From: Mesorhizobium sp. M2D.F.Ca.ET.226.01.1.1
GTDB lineage: Bacteria; Pseudomonadota; Alphaproteobacteria; Rhizobiales; Rhizobiaceae
Assembly (NCBI RefSeq): GCF_004022705.2
Contig: NZ_RZOY02000003.1
Span: 310,001 to 374,000 of the forward strand
DNA length: 64,000 nucleotides
Reading direction: 5' to 3'
This document shows, one piece after another, positions 31,395 through 39,401 of this stretch. The notes beneath the pieces were generated by a model that was not told the origin of the DNA, made no database searches, and saw only the letters and a list, made by a program, of their open reading frames with translations. Numbering within the stretch: the stretch's first letter is position 1; every line of letters begins with the position of its first letter. The position numbers and the translations under genes were made by a program.

Positions 31395-32456
31395 ATGGAC
31401 CTCTCGATGTTCTTTGCATCCGACAACTGGGCGGGCGTACATCCCGATATTTCGGCCAACCTCTCGCGCCATGCCGCAGGCACGGCCACCGCCTATGGCG
31501 ACGGCGATCTGGACCGCGCCGTCTATCGCCGCTTCAACGAGATCTTCGACCGCGAGGTCCAAGTCTTCTTCGTCGCGACCGGCACGGCGGCCAACGCGCT
31601 TTCGATGGCGGGGCTGAACCGTATCGGCGGCATCGCGCTTTGCCATTCCGAGGCGCATATGAATGTCGACGAGTTCGGCGCGATGGGTTCCTATACCGGC
31701 GGCGCACGCACGGCGCCGGTGCCGGGCCCGCTGGGACGCATGAACCCGGAGGCGCTCGACCGCACCATCAAGCGTTACTCCCGGGATCTGGCTCCCGCCG
31801 GTCAGCCGATGGCGGTCACCGTCACCCAGGCGACGGAGGTCGGCACGGTGTATAGCGTCGACGACGTCAAGGCGATCGCCGAGGTCAGCCGCCGCCACAA
31901 GCTGCCGCTGCACATGGACGGCGCGCGCTTCGCCAATGCGATCGCGGCAACCGGCGTCAGCCCGGCCGAAATGACCTGGAAGAGCGGCGTCGACCTCATC
32001 TCCTTCGGCGCCACCAAGAACGGCTGCTGGATGGCCGACGCGGTTGTGATCCTCAATCCGGACTTCGGCAAGGAATTGCGCCTGCTGCGCCAGCGCGCCG
32101 GACAGACCTTCTCCAAGGCCCGCTTCATCTCGGCTCAGTTCGAAGCCTATTTCACCGACGATCTGTGGCTGCGGATGGCCGGGCACGCCAATCAGATGGC
32201 CGCGCATCTGGCCGAGACGATCGAGGACGCGCCGGCCGGCAGGCTCGCCTGGCTGCCGCAGGCCAATGAGGTGTTCGCGATCCTCAACCGCGAGACTGCC
32301 GAGAAGCTGCAGGCGGCTGGAGCCAAATTCTATGAATGGGGCGTGCCGCAGGGTTTTGATGGCCATTTCGGCGACAATGAAGCGATCTACCGCTTCGTCG
32401 CCAGCTTCGCGACCACGACGCAGGAGATCGACCGTCTTGGTCAGTTGCTTGGCTGA
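31395..32456 (+). CDS. ltaE: Low-specificity L-threonine aldolase
   Basis: 353 aa PLP enzyme (beta-eliminating lyase/aromatic aminotransferase fold) that splits L-threonine or L-allo-threonine to glycine and acetaldehyde. Motifs: FASDNWAGVHPDI at the start, TGTAANALSM, HMDGARFANAIAATG, and the PLP lysine in LISFGATKNGCWMADAVV. The ATG at 31395 is chosen; a TTG at 31335 adds unconserved residues and an ATG at 31407 is also possible. No clear SD precedes it. The MBL hydrolase gene follows after 21 bp and is probably co-transcribed. Confidence 0.92.
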   Translation: MDLSMFFASDNWAGVHPDISANLSRHAAGTATAYGDGDLDRAVYRRFNEIFDREVQVFFVATGTAANALSMAGLNRIGGIALCHSEAHMNVDEFGAMGSYTGGARTAPVPGPLGRMNPEALDRTIKRYSRDLAPAGQPMAVTVTQATEVGTVYSVDDVKAIAEVSRRHKLPLHMDGARFANAIAATGVSPAEMTWKSGVDLISFGATKNGCWMADAVVILNPDFGKELRLLRQRAGQTFSKARFISAQFEAYFTDDLWLRMAGHANQMAAHLAETIEDAPAGRLAWLPQANEVFAILNRETAEKLQAAGAKFYEWGVPQGFDGHFGDNEAIYRFVASFATTTQEIDRLGQLLG

Positions 32457-32477
32457 ACGACGGTCGAAGGCAACCGG

Positions 32478-33371
32478 ATGACCAGACCACCTCTCGGCTC
32501 GACGATGCGGCTGATTCGCCCGGCGCCTAACGTGCTGGGCTTCTATGATGGTCGCGTCGAGGGCGTGCGCATCTGGTCGGACGAGCCGAATTGGCTCGAC
32601 GACGGCGCCTATACGCTCGGCGTCTGCACCTACGCGATCGTCGACGGAGCGCAGGCGCTCGTCTACGACACGCATATATCCTTGGCTCATGCCCGCATCA
32701 TCCGGCGAACGCTCGAAGAGATGGGCGTGACCTCTATCCGCGTCGTGCTCAGCCACTGGCATGACGACCATATTGCCGGCAATGAGGTATTCCAGGATTG
32801 CGAGATCATCGCCAATACCCTCACCGCCTCGGCGCTCGAACGCGGCCGGGCCGAGATCGAGGGCGGCAATCCGCCGATCAAGCCGCTGGTGCTGCCCAAC
32901 AGGACGTTCGAGGACAGCCTCCGCCTGACGGTCGGAGCGATCCCGGTCGAACTGCGTCAGGTCGAAATCCACAGCCATGACGGCACCGTGCTGCTGATGC
33001 CTGACGCCGGCCTGCTTTTGGCCGGCGACACGCTGGAAGACTCCATCACTTATGTTTCAGAACCGGAACGCCTGGCGGCGCACTTGCTCGACCTCGAGCG
33101 CATGTCCGATTGGCAGTTCGAGCGGATCCTGCCCAACCACGGTTCGTTGGAAGCAATCGAAGCCGGCGGCTACGACAGAAGCCTCATCGCGGCGACCGAG
33201 GCTTATGTCCGAAAGTTGCTTGCCTGCCGGCACGACACCGACCTGGCCAAACAGGATCTGAGGACCTTCGGCGCCGACATATTTGCCACGACGGCGACCG
33301 AGTACTTCGTGCCATACGAAGCCGTTCACCGGCAGAATGTCGAGGCGGTGATCGCGGCAAATGGCCAATAG
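32478..33371 (+). CDS. MBL-fold metallo-hydrolase
   Basis: 297 aa with the metallo-beta-lactamase fold. The zinc motif H-x-H-x-D-H reads LSHWHDDHIAGN, with further ligands in VEIHSHDGTVLL, LLLAGDTLEDSITY and ILPNHGS. Such enzymes hydrolyse thioester, lactone or ester bonds; the specific substrate is not evident. It follows the threonine aldolase gene by 21 bp, so the two likely form an operon. GAAGGCAACCGG precedes the ATG. Confidence 0.88.
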   Translation: MTRPPLGSTMRLIRPAPNVLGFYDGRVEGVRIWSDEPNWLDDGAYTLGVCTYAIVDGAQALVYDTHISLAHARIIRRTLEEMGVTSIRVVLSHWHDDHIAGNEVFQDCEIIANTLTASALERGRAEIEGGNPPIKPLVLPNRTFEDSLRLTVGAIPVELRQVEIHSHDGTVLLMPDAGLLLAGDTLEDSITYVSEPERLAAHLLDLERMSDWQFERILPNHGSLEAIEAGGYDRSLIAATEAYVRKLLACRHDTDLAKQDLRTFGADIFATTATEYFVPYEAVHRQNVEAVIAANGQ

Positions 33372-33446
33372 GTGCGTTGCAGCTGAGCAATCATCACCCG
33401 CCGCTGCCAGCTTTAAAAAGGCGGAAAGCCCTCTTGCCGATGGCAC

Positions 33447-33476
33447 AATAAAAAGCGGCGCCTCTCGGCGCCGCTT
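33447..33476 (-). terminator. Intrinsic terminator of hsp20
   Basis: A perfect 10-bp stem AAGCGGCGCC / GGCGCCGCTT with TCTC loop. On the minus strand it is followed by TTTTATTGTG. It lies 42 bases past the hsp20 stop and may also end the ltaE transcript from the other side. Confidence 0.85.
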
Positions 33477-33517
33477 CCGTCTCGGGAGTGAGACGTTGTC
33501 TGTGATGACCCCGCGAA

Positions 33518-33985
33518 TTACGCAGCGGCCTTGGCTTCGATCTGCTTCGCCTTGTCCGAGGACTGGGTGATCGCGATCTTGCGCGGCTTCAGCTCCTCGG
33601 GAATGTTGCGCTTGAGGTCGACGAAGAGCAGGCCGTTCTTCAGCGTGGCGCCTTCCACTTCGACGTGGTCGGCAAGCTGGAAGCGGCGCTCGAAGGCGCG
33701 CGAGGCAATGCCGCGATAGAGCAGCTCGGAACCCTCGCCATTACCCTCTTCCTTGCGCTCGCCCTTGACGGTCAGCACGTTGCGGTGGGCTTCGATCGAA
33801 ATCTCGTCTTCCGAGAAGCCGGCAACGGCCATCGAGATGCGATAGGCGTTCTCGCCGGTGCGCTCGATGTTGTAGGGCGGATAGGTCTGGGCGGTCTCGG
33901 GCTGGCCGAGCGTATCGAGCATGGTGAAAAGCCGGTCGAAACCGACGGTCGAACGATAAAGCGGGGAAAAATCAACGTGACGCAT
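33518..33985 (-). CDS. Small heat-shock protein Hsp20 (IbpA-like)
   Basis: 155 aa ATP-independent holdase that binds unfolding proteins. The alpha-crystallin domain ~35-130 includes YPPYNIERTGENAYRISMAVAGF, LTVKGERKE and LLYRGIASRAFERRFQLADHVEV, in parts, with the C-terminal anchor region PRKIAI (I-x-I-like). The ATG at 33985 follows AGGAGA. The leader and promoter look heat-controlled: an RpoH-like promoter at 34094-34122 and a ROSE-like SD hairpin directly upstream. The open frame running to 34108 is leader, not protein. Confidence 0.94.
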   Translation of the reverse strand: MRHVDFSPLYRSTVGFDRLFTMLDTLGQPETAQTYPPYNIERTGENAYRISMAVAGFSEDEISIEAHRNVLTVKGERKEEGNGEGSELLYRGIASRAFERRFQLADHVEVEGATLKNGLLFVDLKRNIPEELKPRKIAITQSSDKAKQIEAKAAA

Positions 33986-34090
33986 GATGTGTTCTCCTGT
34001 TGAGCAACATGGTTTGCGTATGGCCCGCTGCGAAACCCTCGAAAGGCGATCCGGATAGGCCAGCGACCCCGACAATCGGCGGCCGCAACC
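33986..34090 (-). promoter_or_regulatory. Candidate ROSE-like RNA thermometer in the hsp20 leader
   Basis: The ~100-nt leader ends in GTTGCTCAACAGGAGAACACATC before the ATG (given in parts: TTGCT, then CAAC, then AGGAGA). UUGCU can pair with AGGA of the SD with one G left bulged, which is the hallmark of the 3' hairpin of ROSE elements upstream of rhizobial small heat-shock genes. GC-rich hairpins lie further 5'. Length and position fit ROSE. Assignment is by motif and context. Confidence 0.55.
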
Positions 34091-34093
34091 CTC

Positions 34094-34122
34094 ATTTGGG
34101 AAGCTCAAAAACGCATTTCAAG
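34094..34122 (-). promoter_or_regulatory. RpoH (sigma-32)-type promoter of hsp20
   Basis: On the minus strand CTTGAAA, a 15-nt spacer and CCCAAAT match the sigma-32 consensus CTTGAAA/CCCATnT well. Predicted start near 34087 leaves a leader of ~100 nt. Confidence 0.6.
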
Positions 34123-34222
34123 GTGTTTTCGGCGGCCGCAATGCGGCCACGTTCATGAACGGTGGATGAACCGCCGCTTCGGCATCCGTTCAGCCGCTTG
34201 GCGCTAGGCTTTGGTCAAGTTC

Positions 34223-34269
34223 GAGCAATTCCAGGAAAAGCGTGACGCGGTTTCCGTCCGGAATTGCTC
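34223..34269. repeat. Rhizobial intergenic palindrome, GAATTGC type
   Basis: GAGCAATTCC / GGAATTGCTC arms enclose AGGAAAAGCGTGACGCGG and TTTCC. It is nearly identical to the copy at 37172. Confidence 0.85.
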
Positions 34270-34350
34270 CAAGACAAAGAGACAAGCGGCGCCACTTTTC
34301 CCCGCCGCGACGAGGCCGAACCGGGTGCATCGTCCCTTCCTCCCGGATCG

Positions 34351-34396
34351 ACAAAGGCCGGAAGTGCGCCGCAGGCACTTCCGGCCTTACCTTTGT
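34351..34396. repeat. Long inverted repeat upstream of the hydrolase gene
   Basis: ACAAAG + GCCGGAAGTGC pairs with GCACTTCCGGC + CTTTGT around a 7-nt loop; the inner 13-bp stem AGGCCGGAAGTGC / GCACTTCCGGCCT is perfect. No T-run follows. It could be a terminator of an unseen transcript or a mobile palindromic unit. Confidence 0.7.
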
Positions 34397-34502
34397 GGCC
34401 CCCGCGTAAATCCCCGCAACACCTTTGCTTTTGCTGCCTGCCCGTCTATCACGATGGCGACCCCTAGCCTGTCCGGGCACGGAACAACCAACGACGCGCT
34501 GA

Positions 34503-35459
34503 ATGACGGATATTTTCCATCACACCGAGGACAATCCCGCGCCGCAGAATGCGACGGGTGGCTTCTTCACCACGCGTGACCGCAAGAAGATCCGCTACGG
34601 CGTGTTTGCCGCCGTTACCCGTCCGCTGCAGGGCACCGTAGTTCTGCTGACCGGGCGCAACGAATGTATCGAGAAATATTTCGAGACCATCCGTAACCTC
34701 GCCGATCGCGGCTTCGGCGTCGCCATCCTCGACTGGCGCGGCCAGGGCGATTCCAGCCGCCTCTTGAAAAACCCCCAGCGCGGCTATGTCCGCAGCTTCC
34801 GCGACTATACGCGCGACCTCGAGCAGTTCTTCGAGGAGATCGTACTGCCCGACTGCCGGGGTCCCTATTACATCCTCGCCCACTCGACCGGGGCCGTGAT
34901 CGCGCTGCTTGCCTCACCGTCGATGGTCAACCGCGTGCGGCGCATGGTGCTGCTGACGCCTTTCCTCGCCGTGCCCGATCTGCCGGTTTCGATAAGCACG
35001 GTGCGGCGCGTCTGCGCTGTCTTCTGCGCGCTGGGCCTCGGCCGGCTCTATGCCGCGCTCGGCCCACGGCCGAAATCGCCACCGCCTTTCGAGGTGAACA
35101 AGGTGACCTCGGACCCGGAGCGCTACAGGCGCAATGTCGGGATATACGAGGCCTGGCCGCAGCTCGCGCTCGGCGGCCCGACCATCCGCTGGCTGAAGGC
35201 CGCCGCCGCGGCCGCGGAGGCCGTCAGCGATCCGGATTTCATGGCAAGGGTCCAGGTGCCGATGCTGATCGTCGCCGCCGGAGCCGACCGGGTGGTCTCG
35301 ACCAGGGCCGTGGAAGCCTATGCCAGGAAACTGCGCGTCGGCTCGCTGCTGATGATCGACGGGGCCGAGCACGAGTTGCTGCAGGAGAGGGACATCTATC
35401 GCGAGCAGCTTCTCGCCGCCTTCGACGCCTTCATTCCCGGCACCGGCGACGCTCCCTGA
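34503..35459 (+). CDS. Alpha/beta hydrolase, lysophospholipase-like
   Basis: 318 aa Hydrolase_4/PldB-type protein. The nucleophile elbow is YILAHSTGAVIALL (Ser within H-S-x-G), the early motif is LDWRGQGDS, a late Asp lies in VAAGADRVVS and the His in IDGAEHELLQE, giving a full Ser-Asp-His triad. GRNECIEKYFETI matches monoacylglycerol lipase or lysophospholipase L2-like proteins. No signal peptide, so it is cytoplasmic. Natural substrate is uncertain. Single gene. Confidence 0.88.
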   Translation: MTDIFHHTEDNPAPQNATGGFFTTRDRKKIRYGVFAAVTRPLQGTVVLLTGRNECIEKYFETIRNLADRGFGVAILDWRGQGDSSRLLKNPQRGYVRSFRDYTRDLEQFFEEIVLPDCRGPYYILAHSTGAVIALLASPSMVNRVRRMVLLTPFLAVPDLPVSISTVRRVCAVFCALGLGRLYAALGPRPKSPPPFEVNKVTSDPERYRRNVGIYEAWPQLALGGPTIRWLKAAAAAAEAVSDPDFMARVQVPMLIVAAGADRVVSTRAVEAYARKLRVGSLLMIDGAEHELLQERDIYREQLLAAFDAFIPGTGDAP

Positions 35460-35595
35460 TCGGCTTACCAGCGGGACGGGGCGCCGGTCACTCGACCGAC
35501 CGTCGTCGCCGCCAGCCTCTTTCCGCTCGAACGTCGAGCACTAGGTAGCCTGTCCAGAAGTCGCGCACCAATCGACACAGGCCGAGGGAGCGGAC

Positions 35596-36038
35596 GTGGA
35601 CATCTCAAACCCTCTATCACGTCAAGGCCGCCGCCTGCTGCAGATCGGCATCGTCCTACTGCTGCTAACGTCTTTTGAAGGATTTGCGATCCCATACCTC
35701 GCCGCGCCCGGCTCGGACTGTCGGCCCATACGCTAGGCGGCCTGGAAAGCGTGCTGCTGCTTGCCTTGGGCCTTTTATGGCCCAGGCTCGATCTCGGCGT
35801 CGCGATGTCGAGGATCGCGTTCTGGTTCCTGATCTATTCGGCCTTGGCTATCCTGGCCGCCTATGTGATGGCCGGCCTCTGGGGCGCCGGCAACGAGACG
35901 ATGCCGCTGGCGGCCGGTGCCTTCCATGGAAGCGCCTTTCAGGAGGCGGTGATCAAGGGCGTGGCCTATTCGTCCGCGCCGACCGGCCTCATCGCTTTCG
36001 CGCTCATCCTGTGGGGACTGCGCTTCGAGCGCGCTTGA
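35596..36038 (+). pseudogene. Frameshifted hydroxylaminobenzene-mutase-like membrane protein
   Basis: From the GTG at 35596 (GAGGGAG upstream) the frame reads a hydrophobic helix (LLQIGIVLLLLTSFEGFAIPYLA) and stops at 35736. The next frame continues the same protein as RLGLSAHTLGGLESVLLLAL and runs to 36038 with two to three more helices and IKGVAYSSAPTG. A single missing C in the run GCGCCCGG near 35705 explains the break. The RxGLSAH segment and four-helix pattern match the small (hydroxyamino)benzene mutase family. It is either a recent pseudogene or a sequence error. Codon use is like its neighbours. Confidence 0.65.
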
Positions 36039-36119
36039 CCGTGACCGCTGCGGCGTTCAGGAACTGCGCAGCGGTTTCCGCTCACTGGCATTGGAGCAGG
36101 CACCTGGGCCACCGGATGC

Positions 36120-36893
36120 TCAGCCGCGCAATGCCGCCATCGCCGCCGCGTGCAGTTCCGGCGTCGCGGCCGCCAATATGTCGCCGCCCTTCTCGGCCGA
36201 CCCGCCTTCGAAGGTGGTGATGACGCCGCCGGCCTTCTCGATGATCGGGATCAGCGCGACGATGTCGTAGGGTTTCAGGCCGGGATCGGCGACGATGTCG
36301 ATGCTGCCTGCCGCCAGCATGGCGAAGGCATAGCAGTCGGTGCCATAGCGGGCGAGCTGGACCTTCGTCTCGAACTGGTCGTAGCGCTTGCGCGCATCAC
36401 CCTTGAACAAGGCGGGTGTGGTCGTGAAGAGCGTCGCCCGCGCGAGGTCGGTCGTCTTGCGGGTGGCGAGCCTGCGCGGACCGCCGGGTCCTTCAAAATG
36501 CGACCCGGACGCGTTGGCATAAAACAGCTCGCCGGTGAAAGGCTGCGACATCATGCCGGCGACCGCCTCGCCATCGACGGTCAGCCCGACCAGCGTTCCC
36601 CAGACCGGGATGCCGGAAATGAAGGCGCGGGTGCCATCGATCGGATCGATCACCCAGACATGCCGGCTGCTGATGTTCTCGCTGCCATGCTCTTCGCCGA
36701 GGATGCCGTGCTCTGGAAATTCGGCGGAAATCAGCGCCCGGATCACGCGTTCGGCTTCGCGATCGGCCTCCGTTACCGGATCGAAGCTCCCCGCCTCCTT
36801 GTTGGTGACCGCGCCCTGGCTGCGGAAGCGCGGCAAGGTCTCCGCGGCGGCCGCATGCGCGATGCGCCGCATGAAATCGATGCTGATGTCCAA
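36120..36893 (-). CDS. hisN: Histidinol-phosphatase, inositol-monophosphatase family
   Basis: 257 aa. The metal sites of the IMPase superfamily are present: GILGEEHGSE, WVIDPIDGTRAFI and KPYDIVALIPIIEKAGG. The phrase DPIDGTRAFISGIPVWGTLVGL is typical of the HisN subgroup that dephosphorylates histidinol phosphate in alphaproteobacteria and actinobacteria. No other his gene is adjacent. Inositol-1-phosphatase is the main alternative. ATG start at 36893. Confidence 0.85.
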   Translation of the reverse strand: MDISIDFMRRIAHAAAAETLPRFRSQGAVTNKEAGSFDPVTEADREAERVIRALISAEFPEHGILGEEHGSENISSRHVWVIDPIDGTRAFISGIPVWGTLVGLTVDGEAVAGMMSQPFTGELFYANASGSHFEGPGGPRRLATRKTTDLARATLFTTTPALFKGDARKRYDQFETKVQLARYGTDCYAFAMLAAGSIDIVADPGLKPYDIVALIPIIEKAGGVITTFEGGSAEKGGDILAAATPELHAAAMAALRG

Positions 36894-37051
36894 GTCGCTC
36901 TCCCCATTGCGGCCCTTGTCGGCCGCTGCTTCTTGCAGAACAGGCGCGCTGAGAACCCGTCAGATGCCCGTTTTCTGTTGCCTGAATGTCACATTCGAAC
37001 CGCCGAAGCGGAGTTTCCACATCATATTGAATTAAAAAACCCCGATGTCGA

Positions 37052-37079
37052 TTGACATTTGTGCGGCGCACAATAATTT
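37052..37079 (+). promoter_or_regulatory. Promoter of the candidate sRNA with a dyad in the spacer
   Basis: TTGACA (37052-37057) and a weak TAATTT (37074-37079) are 16 bp apart. The spacer carries a perfect 15-bp dyad TTGTGCGGCGCACAA (37059-37073), which also fits the LysR-type T-N11-A box. Confidence 0.55.
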
Positions 37080-37083
37080 TGTC

Positions 37084-37170
37084 ATCGGACAGGTTTTCCT
37101 GTCCATGCCCTCCTTGGGCGTTTCCTCCCTAGACTTCGACCGTGTCGTGAAAACGATGCGGTCTTTTTTT
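37084..37170 (+). ncRNA. Candidate trans-acting small RNA with CCUCC loops
   Basis: Approximately 87 nt with three hairpins and no ORF. Hairpin 1: GGACAGG-TTTT-CCTGTCC (37087-37104). Hairpin 2: GCCC-TCCTT-GGGC (37107-37119), whose loop has CCU. A single-stranded linker TTTCCTCCCTAG follows. Hairpin 3: an 11-bp stem with two GU pairs and a GAAA tetraloop (37138-37163), then seven T residues, an excellent intrinsic terminator. CCUCC segments can pair with Shine-Dalgarno sequences, as in the rhizobial alpha-r14 (NfeR1-type) family. RNA identity is inferred from structure and promoter; family membership is tentative. Confidence 0.7.
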
Positions 37171-37171
37171 C

Positions 37172-37218
37172 GAGCAATTCCCAGGAAAAGTGTGAAGCGG
37201 TTTTCCGTCCGGAATTGC
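37172..37218. repeat. Rhizobial intergenic palindrome, GAATTGC type
   Basis: GAGCAATTCC / GGAATTGC arms with the core AGGAAAAGTGTGAAGCGG and TTTTCC. It starts two bases after the sRNA terminator T-run. Confidence 0.85.
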
Positions 37219-37249
37219 GTATAAACAACTCGGCGCGCCGACCGCGCCG

Positions 37250-38191
37250 TCATTCGGCCGCAAGCGGCAAATCGACGAAATGATGGTCGGGCATCGACAT
37301 CAGGTCGGCCGCGAAGCGGGTCAAGTCGTTGGCCAAAGCGTCGAAACCAGCCGATTTCCGGAACGTCCGCTCGTCCATGTAAAGCCCGCGATTGACCTCG
37401 ATCTGCAGCGCATGCAGATGCCGCGCAGGCCTGCCATAGTGCTCGGTGATGAATCCGCCGGCATAAGGCTTGTTGTGCGCCACCGTATAGCCCATGCCGA
37501 CAAGCAGGCTGATCGCCATTTCGGTGAGCGCCGGCGAGGCCGAGATGCCGAAGCGGTCGCCGATGATGAAGTCGGGCCGCACGCCATTGTCGCCGACCCG
37601 GATCGAGGCCGGCATCGAGTGGCAGTCGATCAGCACGGCATAGCCGAACCTGGCATGCGTTCTGGTGAGCAGCCGCTTCAGCGTCTCGTGATAAGGCTTG
37701 TACACCGCTTCGATGCGCCCGACGGCCTCGGAGAGCGGCAAGCGCCCGGGATAGATGTCGAGCCCTTCGCCGACCAGTTTCGGCACCGTGCCCAGCCCGC
37801 CGGCGACGCGCGCCGAGCGGATGTTGCAGAAGGACGGCACCGGCTCGGCGAACATGCGCGGATCGAGTTCCCAGGGCTCGCGGTTGACGTCGAGATAGGC
37901 GCGCGGAAAGTTGGCCGCCAGCAGCGGCGCGCCGAGCGGCACAGCGCCGCCGAAAAGCTCCTCGACATAGCAATCCTCCGACCGGCGGATGGCGTTGCGG
38001 TCGAGCCGCGCCATGGCCAGGAAACGCTCCGGATAGTGCCGGCCGCTATGCGGTGAATTGAAGAGGAAAGGAACGCGCTGTTCGGCGCCCGATCGGATTT
38101 CGAAGGGTGGAACGACCGAAAAATCCTCGGCTGCCGTTTTCAATTTGCACGAACCAGGAAACAGCACTGCATCATGAATTGAAATTGCCAC
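37250..38191 (-). CDS. N-formylglutamate amidohydrolase family protein
   Basis: 313 aa matching FGase (PF05013), zinc-dependent enzymes that remove formyl from N-formyl-L-glutamate. Motifs: FLFNSPHSGRHYPERF near residue 45 (metal-binding H), YLDVNREPWELDPRMF, LIDCHSMP and LQIEVNRGLYMDE. It is not next to hut genes, so the exact substrate may differ from histidine catabolism. ATG at 38191; a later start before VVPPFEIRSG is possible. Divergent from cpdR. Confidence 0.85.
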   Translation of the reverse strand: MAISIHDAVLFPGSCKLKTAAEDFSVVPPFEIRSGAEQRVPFLFNSPHSGRHYPERFLAMARLDRNAIRRSEDCYVEELFGGAVPLGAPLLAANFPRAYLDVNREPWELDPRMFAEPVPSFCNIRSARVAGGLGTVPKLVGEGLDIYPGRLPLSEAVGRIEAVYKPYHETLKRLLTRTHARFGYAVLIDCHSMPASIRVGDNGVRPDFIIGDRFGISASPALTEMAISLLVGMGYTVAHNKPYAGGFITEHYGRPARHLHALQIEVNRGLYMDERTFRKSAGFDALANDLTRFAADLMSMPDHHFVDLPLAAE

Positions 38192-38355
38192 CTTGCGTCC
38201 GGCATGTCCAGCATTTCAGGCGGCGAAACCGTGCCTCGAAGCGGATGTGGGATGCCCTTCATTCACTTGATGTTTACCGACGCATCCTCATATACAGGAT
38301 GGTTAACGGCCTTGCCCGGCGGCAGGCTTGGGGCGGGTGATTCGGACGGGACATG

Positions 38356-38718
38356 ATGGCACGCATTCTGCTGGCGGAAGACGATGACGATATGCGCCGC
38401 TTCCTCGTCAAGGCGCTGGAACGCGCCGGCTACCAGGTGAGCGATTTCGACAATGGCGCCAGCGCCTATGAGCGACTGCGCGAGGAGCCTTTCTCGCTGC
38501 TCCTGACCGACATCGTCATGCCGGAGATGGACGGCATCGAGCTTGCCCGCCGCGCCACCGAGATCGACCCGGACCTCAAGGTGATGTTCATCACCGGCTT
38601 TGCCGCGGTCGCGCTCAACCCTGATTCCAAGGCGCCCAAGGACGCTAAGGTGCTGTCGAAGCCCTTCCACCTGCGCGATCTCGTCAACGAGGTCGAGAAG
38701 ATGCTGCAGGCGGCCTAA
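38356..38718 (+). CDS. cpdR: CpdR-type single-domain response regulator
   Basis: 120 aa, a receiver domain only. Acidic pocket ED-D (residues 8-11), phospho-acceptor Asp52 in LLLTDIVMPEMDG, Thr in MFITGFAAVAL, Lys in VLSKPFHLRDLVNEV. Sequence and size match CpdR, which when unphosphorylated delivers substrates such as CtrA-pathway proteins to the ClpXP protease in the alphaproteobacterial cell cycle. Two ATGs lie in tandem (38353, 38356); the second fits homologues. A TTAACCAT half-site lies ~55 bp upstream (38299-38306). Confidence 0.9.
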   Translation: MARILLAEDDDDMRRFLVKALERAGYQVSDFDNGASAYERLREEPFSLLLTDIVMPEMDGIELARRATEIDPDLKVMFITGFAAVALNPDSKAPKDAKVLSKPFHLRDLVNEVEKMLQAA

Positions 38719-38719
38719 A

Positions 38720-38821
38720 GCATGTCTCCCGAAAGTGGTAACCGGTTTCGGGACGAAGACATGCGCAAAATCAAAAAGCTAAAGCGCATGGAGCGAATCT
38801 GCAAGATCGCGACGCGCTTTA
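38720..38821. repeat. Composite rhizobial mosaic element after cpdR
   Basis: Two palindromes in series. The first (38720-38764) has GCATGTC / GACATGC arms with a CCCGAAAGTGGTAACCGG core related to the copy at 26069. The second (38780-38821) has TAAAGCGC / GCGCTTTA arms. They fill the gap between cpdR and tRNA-Val. Confidence 0.75.
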
Positions 38822-38948
38822 AGCGCCTCCGGCCCGTATCGGGCCTTGCATCGGCAGGCACTTCGCCGATGCGACAAACGGAAGCCGTCTTTCCACATTC
38901 CCGCTATTGACGTGCCGGATCAAAAGTGGTGTATGCGCGGCGTCGGAT

Positions 38949-39023
38949 GGGCGTGTAGCTCAGCGGGAGAGCACTGCATTGACATTGCAGGGGTCACAAG
39001 TTCAATCCTTGTCACGCCCACCA
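38949..39023 (+). tRNA. tRNA-Val (anticodon GAC)
   Basis: 75-nt cloverleaf with acceptor GGGCGTG/CACGCCC, anticodon stem CTGCA/TGCAG with loop TTGACAT (GAC), T loop TTCAATC, discriminator A and encoded CCA. Confidence 0.96.
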
Positions 39024-39084
39024 TCCAACCAATAAGTCAGTCCCCGTCTGGCAACAGTATTCTCCGCAGCGCTGCCTACGGCAG

Positions 39085-39378
39085 TTACCCGAGATCCCCC
39101 TCGAACATCACGAGCACGCGATTCGACGCCTTGAGCGCGAAGCGCATGGCTTCCTCATAGGCGGGGTCGGCGTAGCAGGCCTTGGCGATCTCAAGCGACG
39201 GGAATTCCACCAGGACCATGCGCTTGGCGTCGCGCGCCTCGATCAGCAGAGGCGGCTGTTTCGTCGTGTTGGTTCGTGCCCGGTATTTTTCGCCGATCGG
39301 CTTCCAGAGCCGGCCGTATTCGGCCTGTGCCTCCTGGTCCGAAATCTCGGTTCCGACGATGAGCCAGTATCCCTTCAC
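39085..39378 (-). CDS. DUF1330 domain protein
   Basis: 97 aa from a GTG at 39378 with AAGGGAG 9 bases upstream. It is a small dimeric alpha/beta-barrel (ferredoxin-like) protein: KGYWLIVGTEISDQEAQAEYG, LLIEARDAKRMVLVEFPS, ACYADPAYEEAMRFALKAS, in parts. Function of DUF1330 proteins is unknown. The SD lies inside the decayed end of an SDR gene upstream, suggesting the two were once co-transcribed. Confidence 0.88.
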   Translation of the reverse strand: MKGYWLIVGTEISDQEAQAEYGRLWKPIGEKYRARTNTTKQPPLLIEARDAKRMVLVEFPSLEIAKACYADPAYEEAMRFALKASNRVLVMFEGDLG

Positions 39379-39401
39379 GCTGAAGCGCTCCCTTGATGAT
39401 T

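Larger units (their letters stand above)
34123..34502. other. Intergenic region between hsp20 and the alpha/beta hydrolase gene
   Basis: It holds a GAATTGC-type palindrome (34223-34269) and a long inverted repeat (34351-34396). No ORF or RNA gene is evident; the hydrolase promoter is not recognisable. Confidence 0.5.
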
